Of a stretch of DNA of 64,000 nucleotides, positions 48,259 through 56,273 are shown one piece after another. This stretch comes from Pseudodonghicola flavimaris (GTDB lineage Bacteria > Pseudomonadota > Alphaproteobacteria > Rhodobacterales > Rhodobacteraceae). Made by a program: the position numbers and the translations under genes. Numbering within the stretch: the first letter of the stretch is position 1; each line of letters begins with the position of its first letter. The notes below the pieces were generated by a model. It did not search any database, was not told the DNA's origin, and saw nothing but the letters and a program-made list of their open reading frames with translations. The DNA lies in contig NZ_JASNJD010000011.1 in the NCBI RefSeq assembly GCF_030164425.1, forward strand, positions 104,188 through 168,187, read 5' to 3'.

Positions 48259-49269
48259 TGTTTGATCCCACGGTTTGATGGTGTGATCCTTTGGTTGGAT
48301 TGGAAGGAAGCATTATGGGTCAAGTTCGTCACGGGAGCGCCACGACCACGCACGCTGTCAGAGCAACGATACAGCGATCGCAAGCTTCGATCGCGGAGCT
48401 GAGCCGGGAGCTTGGGACCAATCCCAAGACGGTTGCCAAATGGCGCAAGCGGCAAACTGTCGAGGACCAGAAGACCGGCCCCAAAGAGCCGCGCTCAAAC
48501 GTTCTGAGCGAAGATGAGGAAGCGATGGTTGTGGCGTTCCGGCGGCACACCCTGTTGCCACTGGACGACTGTCTTTATGCGCTGCAGCCGTCCATCCCGC
48601 ACCTGACCCGCTCGTCTTTGCATCGTTGTCTTCAGCGGCATGGTATTTCGCGTCTTCCAGATGTTGAGGGTGACAAGCCGAAACGGCAGAAGTTCAAGCG
48701 CTACCCAATTGGCTATTTCCATATCGACATTGCTGAGGTGCGAACGGGGGAAGGCAAGCTGCATCTCTTTGTGGCCATCGATCGCACCAGTAAGTTCGCC
48801 GTTGCGAAACTTGTCGACAAAGCAGATCGCAAAACGGCATGGGAGTTCCTTGAGCACCTTCTGAAAACCGTTCCCTACAAAATCCACACCATTCTTACGG
48901 ACAACGGTATCCAGTTTGCAGACCAGCCCCGAAACCGGAACACTGCCTATTCCCGGCCTATGCGCTTCGACATGATCTGCGAAGCAAATGAGATTGAACA
49001 CCGACTGACCAAACCCAATCATCCATGGACCAATGGCCAGGTCGAACGGATGAACCGCACAATCAAGGACGCGACGGTCAAAAGGTATCATTACGAAAGC
49101 CACGAGCAGCTTCGCAGCCACCTCGCCGACTTCCTGGATGCATATAACTTCGCCCGCCGCCTGAAGACACTCAGCGGTCTGACGCCCTACGAATACATCT
49201 GCAAAATCTGGACTTCTGAGCCAGAACGATTCATCCTAAATCCGATCCACCAGATGCCGGGACTGAACA
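48259..49269 (+). mobile_element. IS481-family insertion sequence (about 1,011 bp)
   Basis: Ends TGTTTGATCCCACGG (left) and, inverted, TGTTCAGTCCCGG (right), starting with TGT and ending ACA. Flanked by identical CCTAGG duplications (48253-48258 and 49270-49275). Contains one intact transposase gene. Inserted between two convergent genes, exactly at the stop codon of the minus-strand cyclase. Confidence 0.9.
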
Positions 49270-49274
49270 CCTAG
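48315..49274 (+). CDS. IS481-family transposase
   Basis: 319 residues from ATG 48315 (GGAAGGAAG ahead). N-terminal helix-turn-helix (about 18-48, ASIAELSRELGTNPKTVAKW), then an integrase core with DDE residues: YFHIDIAEVRT (Asp), ILTDNGIQFAD (Asp) and HPWTNGQVERMNRTIKDA (Glu). It looks intact and so may be active. Its TAG stop lies in the duplicated target CCTAGG, outside the element ends. Confidence 0.93.
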   Translation: MGQVRHGSATTTHAVRATIQRSQASIAELSRELGTNPKTVAKWRKRQTVEDQKTGPKEPRSNVLSEDEEAMVVAFRRHTLLPLDDCLYALQPSIPHLTRSSLHRCLQRHGISRLPDVEGDKPKRQKFKRYPIGYFHIDIAEVRTGEGKLHLFVAIDRTSKFAVAKLVDKADRKTAWEFLEHLLKTVPYKIHTILTDNGIQFADQPRNRNTAYSRPMRFDMICEANEIEHRLTKPNHPWTNGQVERMNRTIKDATVKRYHYESHEQLRSHLADFLDAYNFARRLKTLSGLTPYEYICKIWTSEPERFILNPIHQMPGLNT

Positions 49275-49275
49275 G
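49270..49275. repeat. Right target-site duplication of IS481-type element
   Basis: CCTAGG. On the + strand it gives the transposase TAG stop, on the - strand the TAG stop of the cyclase gene. Confidence 0.85.
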
Positions 49276-51811
49276 TCCTGGCCTGGCCGATGGCGGCGGC
49301 GATGCGATCCCTGTCGGCGTCATGGCGGATCGGAAAGGCGTTGACGAACCAGTCGGCGACGGCCTCCCGGCTGGCGGGCTGCGGGCCCGCCCAGATGTCC
49401 CGCACGTCTTCGAACAGGGTCTCGAAGGCGCGCCGCGCAGAGTTCCTGTCACCACGCTCCGCCTGTATCGCCGCGATCCAGCCCTGATTGTCGATGATGC
49501 TGTTCGCCCCCAGTTCCGCGGCCTCCGCGGCTTCGTCGAGCCGGCCGAGAAAATAGAGCGTGGAGGCATTATAGGCCCAGCACCAATCGGGCATGTTGCG
49601 GCTGATCCCCTGCAGGCATGTCAGCGTCGCATCCGCCTTTTCCCGCTGTCCGAACCAGGCATAGCCCATGGCGCAACTGGCAAGCGTTGACTGGCTGTTC
49701 GGATTGAGACCGACAGCCAGATCCATGTGCATCGCGGCACGGGCGAATTCCCGGCGCATGGCGGCGGTCCAGGCGACGGTGCGCTGAATGCGGCCGTCCA
49801 TCGGATCCACATCCACCGCCCGCGCCGCCCATTTGGCGGCCTGCCGCACACGTTTGTCGCCGGGCATCTGGCCCGGCCAGATGATGTGGTGGATATTCAC
49901 CAGAGAGGCCAGGCGGAACAGTGCCGGCGCATTGTCCGGGTCCTGGTCCAGGATGGCGCTGAAAATCGTCGAGGCTTCTTCCGCCCCCTCGGGGGTCCAG
50001 CGCATCAGCGCCCGGTCTCCGCGAAGCCAGGCGTCGTAGCTGGTGGCGAAGCGGTCGATGCCGGAACAGGCCTGTGCCAGCCGGTCGGAGGAGACATATC
50101 CCTTGATGGCCAGAATGATGTCGCGAATGGCCTCCTGCAGCGACGCCGCCTGATTTCCCGCGACGCGATAATGGCCGACCCAGACAACGCGGCCCGAAGA
50201 ATGCCGCCGCAGTTCCAGCTTCACGGTCAGGGTGCCGGTTGTGTCGGGAACGCCGAGATCGAGGACATAATCGAAGATATCCGCATCGCGTCCGGCGCCC
50301 GCGGACCACATCGCCATGTCGATGATGGACCAGTCCCGGAACCGGGTCAGGCTGGCGATGAGCTCGGCCCGGAAGGCGGAGGCGATGGAGGCGGTTTCGG
50401 CAGGGGGCGGATCGATTGCACCGATGGCGATCCGCAGCAACCGGCGCGGCCGCGTCTCCGGGCGCTGGTCGGCGATCCGGGCGGCGGCATTTTGCGTGAC
50501 CGCGCGGATCGCGTCGCGGATCGCTTTGCCCGGTGCAATCGCATGGGTTTGCGACAGGTAGCGTTTCAGACGCTCGTATTCTGCCAAGGCGGCGGGTCTG
50601 TCGTCGTGAAAGAGCCGGGCCTGAATGCGCGCCAGCGCGGCCTGTTCGTTTCCCGGTTCCAGCAGCAGCATCGCATCGGCCGCTTCCTCCCGGGTGCGCT
50701 CGGTGGCGGGGGTGCGTTCCAGAAGCTCTTCCAGCGCGTGCAGGACGCGCCGGCGCCAGTTCTCCCGGGAAATGCGCAGCCAGGTTCGGAACACCGGGCT
50801 GATCCCGTCGAACCCGGCGAGGATCCGGTCGGGCCAGTCCGCATCCTGGGTGAAAACCGCCGGAACCTGCCCGCGTCTGAGCGCGCGCAAATGCCCCGCT
50901 AGGTCGGTTTCGAACCGGGCCTGATCCAGAAAGACCAGATCGCCCTGCCGGGTTGGCCGAAGGTCGGCGGTGCCGGGAAAGCCCGCCAGTGCGCTGAGGC
51001 TGGCCTCGAGGGTGGTCAGCGCCTTTTCCTGGGACAGCTTCGGGGTGAGGAGCGTGATCAGCCGTTCGGTCGTCTCGGTATGTCCGGAGCAGAGGGCGAG
51101 ATACCCCAGCAGGGCCAGTGCGTTCCGGTCCTGCTGGGCGGTGTCGCCGGGCACGGCCGCCTCTGGAATGCGCGGACCGTTCAGCAGCGCGATGGTCGGC
51201 AGCGGTCCGCTGGCGGCGGGCGTGGCGGCCATCGCCGGATCGACGATCTGAAACAGTGGGATGCGTTCCTGGATGTTCCTCAGTTTCGGGGCGCCGATGG
51301 GCACGAACCGCAGGTGGGGCAGGGCGCTGACCTCTGCATAGACCTGTTCGGAGACGACGCAGCCGCCGGCCTGGGCATGGGCCTGAAGCCGGGCGGCGAT
51401 ATTGACCGTATTGCCGAACACATCGCCGTTTCGGAACACCACTTCGCCGGCATGGAGGCCGGTGCGAAAGCAATATGGCGCGGGCTCGCCCGCCTGTATC
51501 TTCGCGACCGTCCGGTGAAACTCGGTGCCGAAGGAAATCGCGTTGGTCGCATCGTCGAAGACCAGCAGGGCCCCGTCACCCATGGTCTTGACGAGGGTGC
51601 CATTGTGCCGGTGCGACAGGATCCGGATCGTGTCGAAACACCCGGCCATGAACTCCAGCGTCGACGCCTCGTCGGTGCCGATGTTGTGGCTGTAGGACAC
51701 CATGTCGGTGAAGAGCACGACACGCGTGGCCCGGCTGCTGTCGGAGCCGCGCGGCAAGGTGGAAAGCTGGGCGGTGTTGGATTTCATCCTTTGTCGCAGC
51801 CTTTGGTCCAT
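49271..51811 (-). CDS. Class III nucleotidyl cyclase with SARP/BTAD-like and TPR-like regions
   Basis: 846 residues. Cyclase domain about 28-190 with complete catalytic residues: metal Asp D36 (LFTDMVSYS) and D79 (MGDGALLVF), base-selecting K75 and D130 (GDVFGNTVNIAARLQ), transition-state N137 and R141. Residues about 228-440 look like a SARP-type winged helix plus BTAD, 455-570 a TolB-like segment and 620-830 TPR-like repeats. Lys/Asp at the selector positions suggests ATP, hence cAMP. Its start codon lies 14 bases from the YcaO start, and neither has a clear Shine-Dalgarno. An internal ATG (51787) is an alternative start. Confidence 0.9.
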   Translation of the reverse strand: MDQRLRQRMKSNTAQLSTLPRGSDSSRATRVVLFTDMVSYSHNIGTDEASTLEFMAGCFDTIRILSHRHNGTLVKTMGDGALLVFDDATNAISFGTEFHRTVAKIQAGEPAPYCFRTGLHAGEVVFRNGDVFGNTVNIAARLQAHAQAGGCVVSEQVYAEVSALPHLRFVPIGAPKLRNIQERIPLFQIVDPAMAATPAASGPLPTIALLNGPRIPEAAVPGDTAQQDRNALALLGYLALCSGHTETTERLITLLTPKLSQEKALTTLEASLSALAGFPGTADLRPTRQGDLVFLDQARFETDLAGHLRALRRGQVPAVFTQDADWPDRILAGFDGISPVFRTWLRISRENWRRRVLHALEELLERTPATERTREEAADAMLLLEPGNEQAALARIQARLFHDDRPAALAEYERLKRYLSQTHAIAPGKAIRDAIRAVTQNAAARIADQRPETRPRRLLRIAIGAIDPPPAETASIASAFRAELIASLTRFRDWSIIDMAMWSAGAGRDADIFDYVLDLGVPDTTGTLTVKLELRRHSSGRVVWVGHYRVAGNQAASLQEAIRDIILAIKGYVSSDRLAQACSGIDRFATSYDAWLRGDRALMRWTPEGAEEASTIFSAILDQDPDNAPALFRLASLVNIHHIIWPGQMPGDKRVRQAAKWAARAVDVDPMDGRIQRTVAWTAAMRREFARAAMHMDLAVGLNPNSQSTLASCAMGYAWFGQREKADATLTCLQGISRNMPDWCWAYNASTLYFLGRLDEAAEAAELGANSIIDNQGWIAAIQAERGDRNSARRAFETLFEDVRDIWAGPQPASREAVADWFVNAFPIRHDADRDRIAAAIGQART

Positions 51812-51825
51812 CTACGCTTGTTTAC

Positions 51826-53019
51826 ATGAGCTTAGAGGATTTGCGGCCATATTTCGAGCTACACCCCCTGTCGCCGGAGGGGTGGCCGGTGCATTGCAAT
51901 GTGACGATGCCCAATCACCGGGCTCTTGAGAGGTGGCCGCTGTGGCCCGAAGGGGCGCTGCCGCGCGCGGGGAGAGCCGGCGCCGGCAAGGGCGGCACCG
52001 AACGGGCCGCCATGCTGAGCGGGCTGGGGGAGATGATCGAAGTGGCCGCGCTTTGCCGATGGGCCGACGACCCGACCGTCGTGGCCCCCCGGGAGGAGCT
52101 GCCGGGGCCGGTCTGGGGGGCGGCCGAGCTGGCGGGGTTTGCGGCAGATCAGATCGCGGATCGTGACATGTGGACCCGCAGGCTGGGCGGGCTCGACCAG
52201 ATCCCCCGGCCTGGCGAAGGGGCTGCGGAATGGCTTCCGGCCCGCGATCTGTCCGAGCAAACCGTCTGGGTCGCGGCAGAGGCTGTTTTCCTGGCTGCGG
52301 GTGGGGCCGGCTGCGGTGGCAGGTGGGCTCAGGCCGATACCAACGGCGGCGCCGCTGGCGAGACGCATCGCGGCGCGCAGGCCGCTGCGCTGATGGAGCT
52401 GATCGAACGCGATGCGACCGGGCGCTGGTGGTACGGCCGCCGGGCGCGTCCGTTGCTGGACCCGACCGGCCTGACAGCTGATGGTGCCGGGGTTCTCCGG
52501 GCGTTGCAGGACCATGGGCTCCGGGTCCTGCTGTTCGACATTACCACCGATCTGGGCGTGCCGGTCGTGGCGGCGGTCGGCGCAGGCGGAGCCGGCGCGG
52601 GGCCTGTCGCCCTGGGGGCCGCGGCGGCCCCTGATCATGCTGGGGCGGCGGTCCGGGCGCTGTGCGAAATGGCCCAGATGTGGCTGCTTTTCGAGATGCG
52701 CGGGGAGAGGCCGGGGCTTGCGGACTGGCGGCGAGAGGTCTCGCTGGACCTGCCGCCTCTGTCCCTCGGGCGCTCCGCGCCCGGTCGGGTTCTCCGGCCG
52801 GCGCAGGACGGGATCGCCCGCCGCCTCGAGCGGGCCGGTGTGCGCGTCGCCTTCGTGGACCGCACCCGGTCGGAGATTGGCATACCGGTGTGGAAAGCCA
52901 TTTCGCCGGACCTTTGCCACTGGAAACCCCGCTTCGGTCGCCCACGCTTGCTGGCGGCTGACGATCGGGATCTCGGGGCCGTATCGCCAGTGCCCAATCC
53001 AGTGCTTCTGCGTCTCTGA
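51826..53019 (+). CDS. YcaO-domain protein with C-terminal PxPxP
   Basis: 397 residues. YcaO ATP-binding blocks: GKGGTERAAMLSGLGEMIE (54-72), NGGAAGETHRGAQAAALMELIERD (173-196, ExxER present) and ALCEMAQMW (279-287, ExxQ). The end reads SPVPNPVLLRL, a PxPxP motif at 388-392; in azoline-forming YcaO enzymes such a tail sits at the active site. Known partners (E1-like or ocin-ThiF-type, or TfuA) are not in this window. Predicted role: ATP-dependent backbone activation of a peptide, forming azoline or thioamide. Convergent with the RTX gene, 20 bases apart. Confidence 0.85.
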   Translation: MSLEDLRPYFELHPLSPEGWPVHCNVTMPNHRALERWPLWPEGALPRAGRAGAGKGGTERAAMLSGLGEMIEVAALCRWADDPTVVAPREELPGPVWGAAELAGFAADQIADRDMWTRRLGGLDQIPRPGEGAAEWLPARDLSEQTVWVAAEAVFLAAGGAGCGGRWAQADTNGGAAGETHRGAQAAALMELIERDATGRWWYGRRARPLLDPTGLTADGAGVLRALQDHGLRVLLFDITTDLGVPVVAAVGAGGAGAGPVALGAAAAPDHAGAAVRALCEMAQMWLLFEMRGERPGLADWRREVSLDLPPLSLGRSAPGRVLRPAQDGIARRLERAGVRVAFVDRTRSEIGIPVWKAISPDLCHWKPRFGRPRLLAADDRDLGAVSPVPNPVLLRL

Positions 53020-53039
53020 GCGGTCGGGCCCGGTGCCGG

Positions 53040-54728
53040 TTACTCGATGCCGATCGAGATCGAATCGCTCAGGTCGTCCAGGGTCAGGGGCGCGCCGAGG
53101 GCGCCGAACACCACCACCGAGGAATGCCCGAATTCGAAGTGGACCCTGCCGTCGCCGGATTCTGAGGCGAAATCCCAGAAATCGTCCCAGCGTGTGAACC
53201 GGTCCTCGGCATCGACGAAGCGGATCTTGTCGATGCCGACCTCGAAATCCCTCACGATGTTGCTTTCGCCCACGTCCCAGTTGAACTCGAAGGTATCGGT
53301 CTCCCCGTCGGGGGCGTTGAAGGTGCCGCCGTTCAGTTCGTCGAAATCGCCGCTGCCGGGGCGCAGGATGTCCTCGCCGCTGCCGCCGTACAAAACGTCG
53401 ACGTTTCCGGCGCCCCCGTCCAGGATGTCGTCGCCTGGTCCGCCCGCCAGCCAGTCATTGCCCTTGCCGCCGAAGAGCTTGTCGTTGCCGATCTCGAAGC
53501 TGTCGTCGTAGTCGTCCTCGGGAGAAGTGCCGAGGAAGTCGTCGCCGGCGCCGCCGCGCAGGATATCGTTGTCCGCGTCGCCGAAGAGACGGTCGCTGCC
53601 GGCGCCGCCTTCGAGGGTGTCGCGGTCTTCTCCGCCTTCCAGGTAATCGTCGCCGGCATCGCCGAACAGCTTGTCCTTGTGCAGGCCGCCATCCAGATCG
53701 TCGTCGCCGGCGCCGCCATAGAGCGTATCCTTGCCACGGGCACCGACCAGTTTGTCGTTGCCCTCTCCTCCGCGCAGGGTGTCGTTTCCGGGTCCGCCGA
53801 ACAGTTCGTCGTTGCCGTCGCCGCCGAACAGCGTGTCGTTCGCCTGGCCGCCCGACAGCTCGTCATCCCCGTCATCGCCGTACAGGGTGTCTTCTTTGCC
53901 GCCGCCCTCCAGCGTGTCGGCGCCGCTGCCGCCGCGCAGCCTGTCGTCGCCGCCATCGCCGAACAGGGTATCGTCGCCGCCGTTGCCTTGCAGTCTGTCC
54001 TTGCCGTCGCCGCCGCGCAGGATGTCGTCGCCGCTGCCGCCCAGCAGGTCGTCATCGCCATCGCCGCCGTTCAGCGTGTCGTTGCCCTTCAGCCCTTCCA
54101 GTCGATCGTTGCCGTTGTCGCCCTCAAGGCTGTCATCGCCGTCCTGGCCGAACAGGATGTCATCGCCATTGCCGCCGTGCAGGATGTCGTTGCCGTCCTG
54201 ACCGAGCAGGGTGTCGTTGCCGCCGTCGCCCCAGATGGTGTCGTTGCCGAGCCCGCCGGCGATCTGATCGTCCCCGGCGCGGCCATGGCCTTCGTCATCG
54301 CCATCGCCGAGGGTGCCGACATCGGACAGGAAGCTGAGGGTGACGTCATCGTCCCCGGCCAGCAGGTCGCCGAAGGTCATGACCAGGAAATCCTGCAGCA
54401 GCGGCGGGTTGGAGAAGCGGAAGATGTTATAGCCGCCGCCGCCTGCCAGCACGCCGAAGAAGAAGGAGGCGATCGGCAGGGCCAGAACCTTGATACCGTG
54501 CTGTTCGATCGTTTCGTCGGGACCCCAGACCGGATAGAGGATGCCATCCGCCGGGTTGAAGGTGGCGAACACGGTGCCGGCGGTGTCCTGCACCGACCCG
54601 ATGTCGGAGATGCCGGAGACATTCCCCGCAGAGAAGAAATAGGGAAAGACCTCGGTCTCCGCGTCGTAGAAGGCGGCGCCGGTCCCGTCATCGAGATAGC
54701 TTTCGTAGAATTCGATCCTGACGCCCAT
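53040..54728 (-). CDS. RTX calcium-binding repeat protein
   Basis: 562 residues from ATG 54728. Start region MGVRIEFYESYLDDGTGAAF has no signal peptide, as expected for type I secretion. Residues about 140-475 are a long array of GGxGxDxLx nonapeptides (for example GGDGNDELFGGPGNDTLRGG), which form Ca-filled beta-rolls. The last 90 residues (EFNWDVGESNIVRDFEVGIDKI onward) act as a likely secretion tail. No catalytic domain is recognised in the first 130 residues. ABC/HlyD export genes are not nearby. Confidence 0.93.
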   Translation of the reverse strand: MGVRIEFYESYLDDGTGAAFYDAETEVFPYFFSAGNVSGISDIGSVQDTAGTVFATFNPADGILYPVWGPDETIEQHGIKVLALPIASFFFGVLAGGGGYNIFRFSNPPLLQDFLVMTFGDLLAGDDDVTLSFLSDVGTLGDGDDEGHGRAGDDQIAGGLGNDTIWGDGGNDTLLGQDGNDILHGGNGDDILFGQDGDDSLEGDNGNDRLEGLKGNDTLNGGDGDDDLLGGSGDDILRGGDGKDRLQGNGGDDTLFGDGGDDRLRGGSGADTLEGGGKEDTLYGDDGDDELSGGQANDTLFGGDGNDELFGGPGNDTLRGGEGNDKLVGARGKDTLYGGAGDDDLDGGLHKDKLFGDAGDDYLEGGEDRDTLEGGAGSDRLFGDADNDILRGGAGDDFLGTSPEDDYDDSFEIGNDKLFGGKGNDWLAGGPGDDILDGGAGNVDVLYGGSGEDILRPGSGDFDELNGGTFNAPDGETDTFEFNWDVGESNIVRDFEVGIDKIRFVDAEDRFTRWDDFWDFASESGDGRVHFEFGHSSVVVFGALGAPLTLDDLSDSISIGIE

Positions 54729-54745
54729 GGTTGCCGTCCTGGGGT

Positions 54746-54765
54746 TGCGGAGGGTTACGTTACGG
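54746..54765. promoter_or_regulatory. Inverted repeat before the RTX gene
   Basis: GGTTACGTTACGGTAAC, within the 108-base gap upstream of the RTX start. GTTAC arms with GTAAC make an imperfect palindrome, and GTTAC is also repeated in tandem. Candidate operator or promoter element; no regulator assigned. Confidence 0.4.
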
Positions 54766-54836
54766 TAACTTCCGGGCCTTCGGCGAGTCAAGGCGCGCGG
54801 GGCGGCCGGCGGTGGCGCGGGGCCAGCCGGGGCCGG

Positions 54837-56267
54837 TCAGCCGCCTTCGCCCCAGCGCTGGACCAGCGCCCGGGCGCTGCCGAAGCGGCGCAGCGCGTGG
54901 GGATAGCGGCGCTGCGGGCGGAACAGGGTTTCGGTCCGGGGCAGGGACAACCCCGTGCCCCGTGCCTCCGCCGCGAGCAGGGCGGTGCCCAGGGCGGTTC
55001 GTTCGGCATAGTCGGAGCGGGCGAAGCTCTTGCCGGTCACGTCGGCGAGAAACTGGCAGAACCAGCGGTTCTGCGTCAGCCCTCCGTCCAGCCCGATTGG
55101 TTCGGCGACCGGGCTGCGGCCTTCGATCTCGGCCAGCAGTTCGGCGATGCGCAGGGCGATACCTTCCAGCACCGCCTGCACCATCTGGGGGGCGCCCGTG
55201 GTCAGGGTCAGGCCCAACCAGCTGCCCCGGGCGGCGCTGTCCCAATGCGGGCAGCCGAGGCCGGAGAGGGCGGGAACGAAGACCAGATCGCGGTCGATCA
55301 TCGCCGGCCCGTCGGTCGGGTCGAAGGCGTCGAGCATGTCGAAACTGTCGAAAAGCCCCAGTTCCCGCACCCAGTTGAGCGCCGCGGCGGCGGTGAAAAC
55401 GCCCCCTTCAAGCGCGTATTGCGCCGGATGTCCCCGCAGCCGCCAGGCCACGGTGGGCAAGGCGGCCCCCTCGGCGGTGGGCGGGATCGCCCCGGTCAGC
55501 GTCAGGGCGAAGGCACCGGTGCCGACGGTGATCTTGCTCTCGCCCCGCCGGCGCAGGCCATGGCCGAACAGCGCCGCCTGCTGATCGACGATGCTGGCGC
55601 AGAGCGGCAGGCCCTCGGCCCGGCCCAGATCGCCGTTGCAGTCGGTGATCGCCGGAAGACAGTCCGGCGGCACCCCGAACAGCGCGCAGAGATCGTGATC
55701 CCAGTCGAGGGTTCGCAGGTTCATCAGCGCGGTGCGGGACGCGGTGGCAACATCGGTTTCGAACCGGCCGGTCAGCACGTCGCGGAAAAAGGCATCCGTG
55801 GTGCCGAGGCGCAGGCGCCCCTCGGCATGCAGCGCCCGCGCCCGGGGGAATTCGCGCAGACACCAGCCGAGCTTCGAGGCCGAGAAATAGGGCGACAGCC
55901 TGAGCCCGGCCCGGTCGCGGAGGCGCGGGGCGTGTCCTGCCGCCGCCAGCGCGCTGCAATCGGCCTCGGTCCGGTTGTCCTGCCAGACGATGACGGGAGA
56001 GACCGGCGTCTTGGTTCGCGCGTCCCAAGCCAGGCAGCTTTCGCCCTGATTGGCGATCCCCCAGACCTCCGCCCCGGCGGCCCGGCCGCGGGCGAGGGCC
56101 GCGCGCAGATGGGACAGCAGCTCTTCCGGATCGTGTTCGACCCAGCCGGGTCGCGGGTAGATCTGCCGGTGATCGCGCTGAAACAGCCGCTCCGGCGCCG
56201 CCCCTGCCGCAAACAGGAAGGCCGAGGTGGAGGTGGTGCTCTGGTCGATCGACAGGATCTTCATCAT
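54837..56267 (-). CDS. FGGY-family carbohydrate kinase (glycerol kinase-like)
   Basis: 476 residues. N-terminal MKILSIDQSTTSTSAFLF (ATP phosphate loop), VIVWQDNRTEADCSAL (glycerol kinase-like substrate segment), HWDSAARGSWLGLTLTTG and GLDGGLTQNRWFCQFLADVTGK, the C-terminal FGGY block. Patterns are nearest glycerol or related polyol kinase. It ends the minus-strand operon with two FAD enzymes. Start at ATG 56267 or 56264. Confidence 0.87.
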   Translation of the reverse strand: MMKILSIDQSTTSTSAFLFAAGAAPERLFQRDHRQIYPRPGWVEHDPEELLSHLRAALARGRAAGAEVWGIANQGESCLAWDARTKTPVSPVIVWQDNRTEADCSALAAAGHAPRLRDRAGLRLSPYFSASKLGWCLREFPRARALHAEGRLRLGTTDAFFRDVLTGRFETDVATASRTALMNLRTLDWDHDLCALFGVPPDCLPAITDCNGDLGRAEGLPLCASIVDQQAALFGHGLRRRGESKITVGTGAFALTLTGAIPPTAEGAALPTVAWRLRGHPAQYALEGGVFTAAAALNWVRELGLFDSFDMLDAFDPTDGPAMIDRDLVFVPALSGLGCPHWDSAARGSWLGLTLTTGAPQMVQAVLEGIALRIAELLAEIEGRSPVAEPIGLDGGLTQNRWFCQFLADVTGKSFARSDYAERTALGTALLAAEARGTGLSLPRTETLFRPQRRYPHALRRFGSARALVQRWGEGG

Positions 56268-56273
56268 CGGGCC

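Noticed and set aside
51812..51825. Room for a precursor peptide between cyclase and YcaO
   Set aside because: The gap is only 14 bases. The other gaps (53020-53039 and 54729-54836) hold no credible leader-core peptide either.
53480..54330. Regular short repeats suggesting a CRISPR array
   Set aside because: The repeats are 27 bases in frame and encode RTX nonapeptides; no constant repeat with unique spacers.
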